Part shown: positions 53,671-64,000 of the stretch, piece after piece | Layout: the number at the start of each line of letters is the position of its first letter | Numbering within the stretch: position 1 is the stretch's first letter | DNA from: Hyaloscypha bicolor E | Lineage: Eukaryota > Ascomycota > Leotiomycetes > Helotiales > Hyaloscyphaceae | DNA: 64,000 bases | Reading direction: 5' to 3' | NCBI RefSeq assembly: GCF_002865645.1 | Contig: NW_020194555.1 | Coordinates: 2,258,288 to 2,322,287 of the forward strand | Notes under the pieces: generated by a model | Database searches by the model: none | What the model saw: the letters and a program-made list of their open reading frames with translations, nothing else | What the model was told of the DNA's origin: nothing | Program-made: the position numbers and the translations under genes

Positions 53671-56600
53671 TTAATTCCTTCTCTGGGCCCTTATTCCTAA
53701 AAGGCCTAAGAAAACTATAAATAGCTTTATAAATAATCTCCTGAACTTTCCTGGCTACTAGTTCTTTCTAAAGACTTCCTATAATTACTCTATTATTATA
53801 TTAGGTAATAGAATTAAAAATATAATTTATTAACCCTATCTAGTTAACTTGTAAATTACCTCTAGTAATTTCCTCTTATAAAAGTAATACGAGTATAATA
53901 TATACTATTAGATATAAAGCTCTTCTGGTCTTCTAATTAGTTTATAAATCCCAACTTAGCCTTTATTTATAAATAAATTATTACTTTATAGGCCTAAGAG
54001 CTTAGAAAAGTTAATTTGATCTTCTAGTTTATTTATAAATCTCTTCTTTGGAATTTTCTAGGTATTTCTAATATAGAACCGGTTCCGAATTTATAATTAC
54101 TATTTGGGAAAAGGATATTATAAAAAGGCCTCTCTTTTTCTATTAACTAATCTTTTTTTTTCCTTAACTATAATACTATATCTAGTTCCTTCTCATCTCT
54201 TGCCTTCTTTCTTTAAGTCTTTTTTAAGCTTCTTTAAGCTTCTTTAAGCTCTTTTAAGCTTTATTTAAATTCCTTTTCTATTTCTTTATCTATTAAGATA
54301 AATACTTCTTTTAGTACTTATTAGCCTATTACTACCTATTTAGCTAATACTTCTATATCCTTAATTTACTCTTACTATTTTTAATATTCTAAAAATATTA
54401 CTAAGTTTCTCGACTTTACTTATATTAAAAGTAATAATTATTTGATATATAATTACTATTATTCTAAAAATAAGAAATATAATCCTATAAGTTATAAATT
54501 TCTTTTTTTATTTCCTATTCTAATATTATCTAAGGTTTTTAAATATATATAATATAATTAAACTACCTTTTTTAAGCTATTAATATATATAAGTATCTTT
54601 CCTAACTTTTACCTAAAAAAGAAAAGGCTATTACTATTTTTCTTTTATATTAAATTATATATATTTCTTATATTAAAACTATTATTTAAGGCTAATAAAT
54701 TCTTCTAATAATCTAAGAAATAGATTAAGTAATTCTTACTAGCTTAGTATAAATATAAAATATTCTTAATAATATAGTTAATATTCTTTAGTATTAAATA
54801 AGCTTACTTTTTTCTCGTTTCTTACTAATAGCTAATAGCTTTATAAGCTAATTTACTACTTATTTCTTAAAAAAATCCTAATAAGAATAATAATAAGAAT
54901 AATAGAAAGTAATTATAAAAATAAAGTATTTATAGGATATAGAAATTAGAGTTTTTAAAGTTCTTAATAATTTTTATATAGCTTTTCCAAAAATAAATAT
55001 ATAGTTTTTAATAGTTTTCTAATAAAAGTATTTATTTTTTATATCTTTATTTAACTAATAGTATTATAATATTATTCTTTTCTAAATATTCTTATAATTC
55101 TTGAGCTATATTTTCTAGATTACTTAATAGTTCCTATATATTATTTATTAGTAAATAGCTTTTCTAATAAATGAAATATTTCTTTTATTTTTTATTTTTT
55201 CTATAAACTATAATAGATTTTATCTCGAATTCCTCTTTATTCTTAATCTTAACTAGTTCTAGTTCTATTATAATACTAGCTTACGGGTATTATAGTTTTA
55301 AGAGAGAAATATAGAAAATATTATAGATCTAATATAATAATAATAATTTCAAGTAATATATTTATTTATATATTTCTATAACTTCTAGAACTTTAAAGAA
55401 ACCAAAATATTTATTTACTAACTTTATACTAGATTATAGCTATTAAATATTCTTTATATAAAGCATGACTTTATTATATATATTAAACTCCTTATTAATA
55501 TACTTTTTATTATAATACTTTTTCTATATATTTACTATTTTTTACTATTATTTTTCTATTATTTCCCGTTCTATTTAAATTCTTTAAATTCTTTCTTATA
55601 TTACTAGTATTTCTTTTTCTAGAATATTATTTTTAATATATAATTTAATACTAGAATAAAATTCATATAATATATAAAATAAAGAAATTTCTATTATTAA
55701 ATATATAAAGTTATTATATATGAATTCTATAAGAATAAACTTTATTATCTAGTTATTTTACTAGTAGCTAATATAGTATCTTAAGTACTATTTCAGAGTT
55801 TGGTTTAGATTCTCTATTTATTTATTAGTCTATAAATAAAATACTATATTTAGCTATTATTAAATCTTTAAATAGAAATATAAACTTAACTAGAACTTAT
55901 TTATAAAAATAGATTTTTTATTAGAAATTATACCTATAAGTATACTAAAGTCTTTAATAATATAATATATAAATAGCTTTACTAATTCAGGAGCCGAGAT
56001 CTTTTTAGTAATTAGAATATATTATATTATTTTTATATATTTATTAATAATAATAAATATAAAATTATATATTTTATTATAAAACCTAGAAGAAAATAGT
56101 CTTATAATAAAGTCTATAATAATTTCTTACTATAGCTTAAAAGAAAAAAGAAATAAACTAAATATATTATATAGTAAATATTTCTTTACTTTAGTTTATT
56201 AATATATAAAGCAAGTTTAATATAGTTTTTTATATTCTTTTTTATATTTTATTAGAAGTACTTTCTCTAGAGAATCTCTAGTATTTTACTAATACTAAAA
56301 TACCTATTTATAGAATTATTATAATTAGCTTATAGTAATTCTTTTTTAAGAGCCGGTTTATTTAATATATAAATAGTATCCCGATATTTTAATAACCTAA
56401 ATATATTAAGTTCCTAAGTCTTAATAACTCTAATAAAGATTTCTTTTAAGAACTATTTATATTACTAGTATTATACTAAAAAATCAAGCCTTTAATACTA
56501 TAATAATAATTTACGTAATATTTTTCTGCTTTTCTTATATATTATTTCGGATCTAGTTATTTATATAACTAGAATTCGTAATATATATTACTTATAACTA

Positions 56601-59600
56601 GCTATACTAGTAATAAACTCAAATAGTAATATTTCTAATACTATTTTATTATTAAAATAGATTTCTTTTTCGGAATTTAATATTTTACTAATTAAGAAAT
56701 ACCTATTTTCTCTTTTCTGGGCCTTGAATTATAGTATTATAAAAATAATATAGTATTTTATTACTATTACTTATAGGGCTCTCTATTCTATATTCTATAG
56801 CTTATTATAAAATATAAATAATAAAGTATTTTTATTTACTTCTATTATAAAGTCTGGCCTTTTTAATAGCCTATTAGTAGAATTACTATATTCCGGCCAG
56901 TATTCTAAAATAAAGTCGAAAATAGCTAGCTTCTTTACTTATCTTATCTATTAACTATTTAGTTTTCTCTTAATTATAAAATATTTCAAATTATTATAAT
57001 CTGTTTTTTTAATAATAATATACCGGATATATATTAGGTAATACTATTAAATATAAAATACTAGAATAATAGTCAAGAATTCTAAATTATATATCTTATA
57101 TTTATTCTTAATTATAGTTATTTTCTTTAAATAAAAAGTAATAGAATATTACCTGGTTTTTATTTCCTTATTAAAAAGCTAGGAAATTATATTTATAATT
57201 ACAAATTCTAAAGTATTCGTTTTTATATAAATCTTTAAGGCTAGATTAAAATAATAAAGAATTAGTACTATTATAAATATAATTTATAGCTTTTTAAAAG
57301 TCTTATTTATCTCATTTATCTAGCTAAAATAATATTATAGATTTCTACTAGTTTTTAATAAATTAGTTAATTCTTTTATTATTCTAGAGTATTTATAGAT
57401 AAACCTCTAATAAAAGTTAGTAAAACCCAGAAATATTTGAACTTCTCAAATATTATTCTTTAGAGCTAGCTATTTCCTAATAGCTATAACTCGTCTAGCT
57501 TCTATTTCTATATTATCTAAACTAATTACAAATTCCAGGAACTTTATTTTTTCTATATTAAACTTATATTTTACTAAGTTTATAAAAAGCTAGTATTATT
57601 ATAATTATTTAAATATATATTAGACTACTATTATATATTATTTTAGGTTCTTTAAATAAATTAAAATATTATCTAGATAAATTATATAAATAATATTTAT
57701 AAAATCTATTAGTATATAATTAATATATACCTAAAATATTACTGAAATATTAGAGAATTTAAAAAGTATAATATAATATTTAAAATATTTATAATATATT
57801 CGAAATACTATCTTTTATTTATTATTTTCCTATATTTATAACTAATAGTAAATATTCTTTAAGTCTAGCTTTATATATATCTTTATTTTATAAAGCCTAT
57901 TTATTATTTTACTAATAAGTAATAATAGTATTTAGTTCTTAATAATAATTTTATTTAGATTCCGGTAATTAATATATAAATATAAGCTATTTTCTTTCTT
58001 TAAAATAAATATAATTGAAATACTAGCTAGGCTAATAAAATAATAAATCTATTTTTTCTCTAAACTAGTATTAAGATATTCCTAAAGAACTTTAAGTTTC
58101 CTTTTTAATAAAATATATATAAAGCTATATAGTAATTAGGTCTCTAGCTCTAGATTTATATAATATTCTATTATATAATAATCGGGTAGTATATTTATAG
58201 CCTCTATAGAAAATATTCGGAAAAGATTCTAATATTTCTTAGAAAATATAACTATTTAGTTTATAATAATAATAATAATCTTTTAGCTATTTATTATAAA
58301 ATAGGTAATTAATAGAAAAGTATATATTTTATATTTTATTACTTTAGTAAACTTTCTAGTATTTAGAACTTTAATTTTTTATAGTCGAATCTAGTATTTC
58401 TATATTATATTAATATAGTTCAGATTAAAATTATATAATATAAAATATATATTAGCCTTTTTTTAGTTCTCTAATATATCTTTAGTAATAATTCTAAGAA
58501 TATAATCTCTATATAAATAAATTCTTCTTTTCTCTAGTAAAAATAAGAAAGCCATTCTTAATATTAATAAAATACTTATATCTAAAGCTAATTTTCTTTT
58601 TATATAATTAGCCTCTATATCCGAATTAACTAATATTCTAATTCTTTATCTATTTTTCTTTATCTTAATAATAATCTTAATTACTATTCTTATTTTAGAA
58701 GCTTTATTCTCTATAATATAAATAAGTATAACTATTATAGGATATATCTATTTCCCGGCTTCTTTAATTCTAAATACTTATATAACTTATAGCCAGATTT
58801 ATTATAGTTATAATAAGTTAGTTTTCTCTAATTTAAGTAAATAATAATATAATAATTCTTTTTTTAATAAATAAAGCAAATTATATCCGGTTTTATAAAT
58901 TCTAATATAAGTATTATATTAAATTCTATTATTATATTTCTATTATTTTAGTTTTATAAATCTTATAATAAAAATATACTTTTTTTTTGTTTTCTTTTAT
59001 TATTCTCTTTTTCTTTTCTTCTATTTTCTTTTTTTTACTATCCCGTTAAATTATTATTATATTTCTATTAAGCTAATAGGTTTAAATTATTCTTAACTCT
59101 TATAGCTATAGAAATAAGCTTTTCTTTTTCTTATAAAATATTTCCTTAATAATTAATCTTATTCCGAATCTCTTACCTTAAGCTATTAAATAAATTATTT
59201 TACTCTTATAATAAATCCGTATATTCTAAATTATCTAATAAGCTATTTAAGTAAGATATAAAGCTTTAGATATTCTGGCCTAGCTATTATTTAATATCTT
59301 TAAACTTAGTAAAAGTATTATTATTATAGTTTTCTAGATCTAAAATAGAATTCTTTATAAATTTAATAAAGATTTCCTAATTCATAATATTAATACCTAT
59401 TAATTATTTTTTATATTTCTAGATATTTCTAGTTATATTTTTAAAATAAGAAATATAATATATAATCTTTATTATATTAGTAGTTTAGGTAATTCTACTA
59501 TTTTTATACTATTTTAACTTTACCTAGTAAAAGAAGTTCTAGGTTTCTTTAATATTCTTTCCCTAGTAAGTAAATAGTTCTTGAGTTTTTAAAGTTCTCT

Positions 59601-59990
59601 AAATTAAGAATACTACCGGAAGTATAACGGGTTCTATATCAGGTATTTAAATATTTTTAAAATAATAGATCTAAGCTTTTAGCTTTTCTAGATCCTCTCT
59701 CTATTATATTTCTGCTTCTAACTTAGTAATATAATAGCGAGCTACTACTAATTTCTCTATTATTATTATTCTACTAGCTAGTTCTAGAGATATCTAAGTT
59801 TTATTTCCTTCTTCTAATTAGATAATATAAAGAGTATCTAACTAGATACTTTCCTAAATATCCGGCTAGATTATTCTAGTAGTAATAGAGGCGCTTCTTT
59901 TAGTTAATACTTTAGCTATTAATTAGTTTTGTCTATTAATAGCTTAATTATCTTATAATAAACTACTTCCCGAAAATTAGATTAATTAGA

Positions 59991-60287
59991 ATATAAGATA
60001 TATAATAGTAGAATAAAATATAAGTAGTTAAGGTAAGTAAGCTATAAAGTAATATTTATAAATATAATTAATTCCAAGAATTAATTCTAATAAAAAACTA
60101 ATTAATATCTTTTTCTAAAGCTAAGAATATCTTTCTATATATTTCCTAGTATTTAGCCAAGTCTATAAAATATAATCCTATATAATTTATATAATTCTAA
60201 TTATAAGCTTTACTTAAAATAGGAAACTAGATTTATAATATCTAATATCTAATATCTATTTATATACTATTATATATATTTATTATA
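59991..60287 (-). repeat. Right LTR (5' LTR of the gypsy element)
   Basis: Partner of the left LTR. It has an extra small duplication (TAATATC three times, around 60238-60256) and lacks a short segment of the left copy. Boundaries are approximate to within about 10 bp because RIP has altered the expected TG/CA ends. Confidence 0.8.
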
Positions 60288-61820
60288 ATAAATTAATACT
60301 AATATATTTTTTTTAAGTAAAATATATTTTAATTTATTTATTAATATTATTTATTTTAAATAAAATAGTTATATAGAAATAATAAATAATTTTTTTAAAT
60401 AATACTAGATTATAAAACGAATTATAATTAATTTAAATATATAAATAAAGGTTTATTATTATAAAAATAAAAAGAATAGAAATTATATTAAAGTAATATA
60501 AGCTTTATATAATTTTAAATATACTAGTAATTTTAAGAATATATTTTTTTATTATAAATATTCTAAGCTTCTAAAATAATAACTTAAAATAAAATAAAAA
60601 ATAAAAATATATATTTCTAAAAAATAATTTATTAATTATATATAATATTAATTTTATTAGACTTTATATTATATAAAATAAATTATTAAGAAATACTATA
60701 AAATAGAAATTTATTATATAATTAATAAATATATTTTAAATAAAATAAATAAAAATCTATAATCTAAAAATATTTCTATTTTATAAAATTCTATAAATAT
60801 AAAGTCTTTTTTAATTTTTTTTTTTTTTAGATATTAGTATAAAATAATTAAAAATACTTTTATTTAATCTAATATTAGATTAATAAAAGAAAATTAAAAT
60901 CTTAATTTATTATTATTTAATAAAAATTGGATTTTTCTAAAAGGCTTTTAATAAAAGCTATTTTTAGATTCTAATATATCTAATATTTAATATAAAATAA
61001 ATAATTTAAATAAAAATACTTTTTATAATATATAAAATAATTATAATTATATATTATAAAATAATTATAATTATATATTATAAAATTAGATTTAAAAAAG
61101 TTTATAAATTTAGAATCTAAAATATTTTTTTATATAATAAATATAGTTTAATTTATATTAATTAAAACTATATATTTTATTTTTTAGCTTATAATAATTT
61201 AATATTTTCTTATAATATAGGCTATTAATTTATATTCTTTAGAATATAGAACTAAGATTAAATTAATTATTAATATATTATAAAAGTAATACTTTAATTA
61301 AATACTTATATAATATTATATAAAAAGATTTTCTTTTATTAAAAAAAATAATTCTTATAATAAAGAAATTAATTTTTTAGAAAAATATAATTATAAATAT
61401 TAATAATTTTATTAGCTTATATTTAATATACTAAAAAAAATAAGCCTTTAAGAACCTTAATATTAGTTTACTAGTAATATATAGTACTATTATATAGGTA
61501 TGGAAGTACTATTTATATAAGGTTAGTAAAGTTATTTCTTTAGAAATAGGGATTATAGTATTATAGTATTAATATATAATTCCTAAATCTGCTAAGCCTA
61601 AAGAGATCTAGTCTACTAGTCGAGTTACTAATAGGACGCAAGGTTATATAACTATATCCCGTATCTTATATTCTATTACTTATATCTTATTACCTATATC
61701 TCATATCTCATATCCCGTAACTATATATGTAACTCCTAAAGAAATAGCTATATTAATACTAGAAACTCTCTAAAAACGCGAAAAACAGAAAATAGTACTT
61801 CTCTCTAATTATATATAAAT

Positions 61821-62030
61821 TCCCTAATTCGGCCTAGTACTAGATTCCCCAAATACTCTATATATCTATATTACTTTTAAGGTTTTAGTTATATACTAAA
61901 GGCCGCGACCTTTTATATATAACCTCTCCTCTCATATATTCATATTCCCTAATCCGGCCTAGTACTAGATATTTAGATACCAGATACCCAGATACTCAAT
62001 TTCCTAATCCGGCCTAGTATTAGATACTTA
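61821..62030 (+). repeat. Three copies of a 25-bp motif
   Basis: TCCCTAAT(T/C)CGGCCTAGTACTAGAT occurs at 61821-61845 and 61946-61970, and a slightly changed copy at about 62001-62025. They lead into the minisatellite and may be its original larger unit. Confidence 0.7.
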
Positions 62031-62103
62031 GATACCAGATACCCAGATACCAGATACTCAGATACTAGATACCCAGATACCAGATACTCAGATATTAGAT
62101 ACT
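61971..62103 (+). repeat. Minisatellite of GATAC-type units
   Basis: A run of GATACC, GATACTC, GATACCCA and GATACTTA units (for example AGATACCCAGATACCAGATA) forms a higher-order repeat of roughly 18-26 bp, interrupted once by a copy of the CCTAATCCGGCCTAG motif. It is not RIP-mutated to the same degree as its surroundings. Confidence 0.8.
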
Positions 62104-62299
62104 AAAGGAATCTCTATATATATTCTCTTATTCATATATTTATTTCCCGCTCTATTTATATTTAATTCATTTCTCTATATCTAATTATATAGTATTCATA
62201 TTAATAAGGCGCTTGAGGGCATTTAATAGCTTTAATTTCGTTATAAAGTTAGTAGGATTCAATTCTCTCTTAATTTACTTGACTTCCGTAATCTCTTAT

Positions 62300-64000
62300 T
62301 ATTTATATACCTAGCAGAGGTATATTACATTAATTATTAGGCGTTTCTCTCGAGTAGTATCCAATTTAATAAGGCATTCATATAATAACTTCGAATTCAT
62401 ATAAATAACTAGTAATAGTTCCATTTCTAGTACTCTATTAATTATAGATTTAACTAAAGCACTTATATTAAAACCATAAGCCATACTATAGAGTTCCAAA
62501 GCTAGAATACTTCTAGTAACTCTCTTGTATTTAGTAAAAAACTAGTAAATAATATTAGTATATCTAGTTCTATTTACTAGAACTAGAATATATCCGATTT
62601 AGGAGAAAAGATCTCTATTATTTATAAATAAAGCATTCGTAAAAATAATTAAATATAAGAATTCCTTTACTAGCTTTATAAATTTCAGTTCTCTAGTAAT
62701 ATTCTTAATTTACTATTAAATATACTTATTAAGTACTTTTATATTAGTTTCCGAGAATTTAATAGCTTAAGTAATAATTAATAAGTCATATAAAGCTTCT
62801 AGTTAATAGACTAATATAATATATATTTCTCTAATATATTAGGTAATATATTAGTTCTTAATAAAGAGATTTTAATAAATAGTATTCTTATTACTTATAG
62901 TAGTAATATTTTTTATAGAAATAGTTTAGAGGTTTTTATACTAGTATTCCTATATAAAAGTAATTCTAGTAGTATTTATATAAATAATATCTTTATTAAA
63001 CTTGAGATTATAATTAAAAGTAAGGAATTTATATTCTTTAGCCAAGAATTTAGCCTTATAAAGCTTTAATTACTCTGCCTTTATAAAATTATTAGTTCTA
63101 ATAAATAAGGTATTATTAGTTTAAAGGCTAATAATTCCGAAGAATTACTTACTATAAAAGAGGCAAGGGTTATAAGTCGACTATTTTATAGAAAGCTCAT
63201 TAATATAATAAGAATAATAAGTCTTAAACTAGTAATTCCTAGCTTCCGGTATACTATATAGTAGTTTTATAACCTTTAAAATAGAATTGTCTTTTAGATT
63301 TAGCTCTCTAGTAAGCTTATAGAATAGATTAATATAGAAGTTATAATTAAGTAAGGTTATTAATTAGATATAAGCTTGCGAGATATTATATAGATATAAT
63401 TCCGTAATATCTATTATTATAGTAATAATACTAAGAATAATTCTTTAGCTAATATACTAAATAGTAAGTAATTATATTAATATTATATATTTCTTACTAT
63501 TACTATAAGCTTAAATAACTAGTCTCAACTTCTTAAGCTCTCTCTTTATATCCTTATTCTTAATCTCATTAATAAATCGGGAGTTAAAGATATATATTTC
63601 CTTTAGTACCTGAGATCTAGAAATAACCTCAAATATATTCTTTTCTAGGAAACTAGTAATTTTAACTTAATAGAAATCCTTATATAGTTCATTATTCTAT
63701 AGAAATACTATAATATTCGGGGTCTTATAAAAATATCCTCTATTATACTTTAGTAAAATAGCAGGAATAGTAAGAGAAATTATACTCGTATTATCTTTAG
63801 TCTTATTATTAGATTCGGGAATAGATTTAGGTTTAGGGCTATTAATAATAACCTTAATATCCCCTATATAAAAGGGCTTTATAGAGATTAAATAGAAAGT
63901 AGTATTACTATATAGTAAAGCTAGTATATAGTCTTCTCTATTAATAGCTACTAGCTTATATAGTTTATTCTAATTACTAGATTAATTAGTATTTCCTTTA
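62300..64000 (-). mobile_element. RIP-decayed Ty1/copia-like retrotransposon, partial
   Basis: On the minus strand, around 63300-63040, the translation keeps a copia-type reverse-transcriptase order: KVIKLLYSIPEARNY, FKTYYSYYINELSIK, STYNPCLFYSK, then FFGIISL-x-TNNTLFI, where the family has a PLYGxPEAG box, TxYDPCLL and GIVGxQTDDTL. Asp-to-Asn and Gly-to-Ser changes and stops fit G-to-A mutation. Upstream parts (integrase, gag) would lie beyond 64,000 and the 3' end near or left of 62,300. The left boundary is not determined. Confidence 0.65.

Larger units (their letters stand above)
53361..60287 (-). mobile_element. RIP-decayed Ty3/gypsy LTR retrotransposon
   Basis: Two similar terminal repeats (about 53361-53670 and 59991-60287) bound a 6.3-kb interior. 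On the minus strand, around 58090-57940, the translation keeps the order of a Ty3/gypsy reverse transcriptase: YLNTSLEKK, SLASISIIFILKKENSLY, INYRNLNKIIIKN, where G and R codons have turned to E/N/K/stop by G-to-A change. Further on, near 57698-57650, YLDNILIYLKN matches the YLDDILIYSK active-site box with the second Asp changed to Asn. So the element lies on the minus strand, with its 5' LTR at the right. Many stops; inactive. Length of about 6.9 kb is normal for the family. Confidence 0.85.
52910..64000. repeat. AT-rich block of RIP-decayed transposons
   Basis: From about 52,910 to the window end the sequence is overwhelmingly A and T, TpA is everywhere and CpA/TpG are rare, with no open frame above about 60 codons. 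That is the signature of repeat-induced point mutation, which changes CpA to TpA in duplicated DNA during the sexual cycle of Pezizomycotina. The block contains a gypsy element, a copia fragment, a minisatellite and unassigned AT-rich DNA (about 52.91-53.36 kb and 60.29-61.44 kb). No genes expected. Confidence 0.9.

Noticed and set aside
61971..62103. Regularly spaced repeats that could suggest a CRISPR array
   Set aside because: The units are contiguous short variants without unique spacers, and the genome is eukaryotic.
62311..62499. 62-codon minus-strand frame in the AT-rich block
   Set aside because: Lies in decayed copia-like sequence; best seen as a chance survivor of the element's coding region.

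Overview
This window looks like nuclear DNA from a filamentous ascomycete (Pezizomycotina; Leotiomycetes/Helotiales is my guess from gene content, not a demonstrated assignment). The evidence is short GT-AG introns of about 45-106 bp with CTAAC/CTGAC branch sites, HET-domain and Zn2Cys6 genes, a BTB protein of fungal type, and an AT-rich block depleted in CpA/TpG that looks like repeat-induced point mutation (RIP). All exon models below were built by hand from reading frame, splice signals and phase.

Left part (1-20 kb) is accessory in character. It holds the 3' end of an amidase; an isochorismatase-like gene split by a solo LTR; a short Zn2Cys6 regulator; a HET-domain gene with two internal TAA codons; a candidate small cysteine-rich secreted protein; a Ser/Thr-rich surface protein; and an intact HET-NB-ARC-TPR gene (fungal NLR-type, 914 aa). 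Two families of decayed dispersed repeats (copies near 4.5/12.0 kb and 8.5/16.8 kb) and a tandem repeat near 9.2 kb lie between these genes. A PQ-loop membrane protein ends this part.

Middle part (20-43 kb) is mostly housekeeping: a BTB/POZ protein divergent from a WRAP53/TCAB1-like WD40 protein; a 969-aa protein with an XPF/ERCC4-like C-terminus (possible Zip2/SHOC1 homologue); a TauD-type dioxygenase; nucleoporin NUP49 divergent from the cleavage/polyadenylation factor FIP1; a 707-aa unrecognised protein; and an OPT oligopeptide transporter.

Right part (43-53 kb) carries lineage-specific, unrecognised acidic or basic proteins plus a probable 2EXR-domain remnant. From about 52.9 kb to the window end the sequence switches abruptly to very AT-rich, RIP-decayed transposon DNA. 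It contains a minus-strand Ty3/gypsy element between two recognisable LTRs (about 53.36-60.29 kb), a short minisatellite (about 61.97-62.10 kb) and a minus-strand copia-like reverse transcriptase fragment running off the right edge.

The theme most worth following is the 4.5-17 kb self/non-self recognition cluster: one dead HET gene, one apparently intact NLR with nearly identical TPR repeats, and transposon debris around both. Many open frames in the intergenic parts begin at TTG or GTG rather than ATG and were not accepted as genes.
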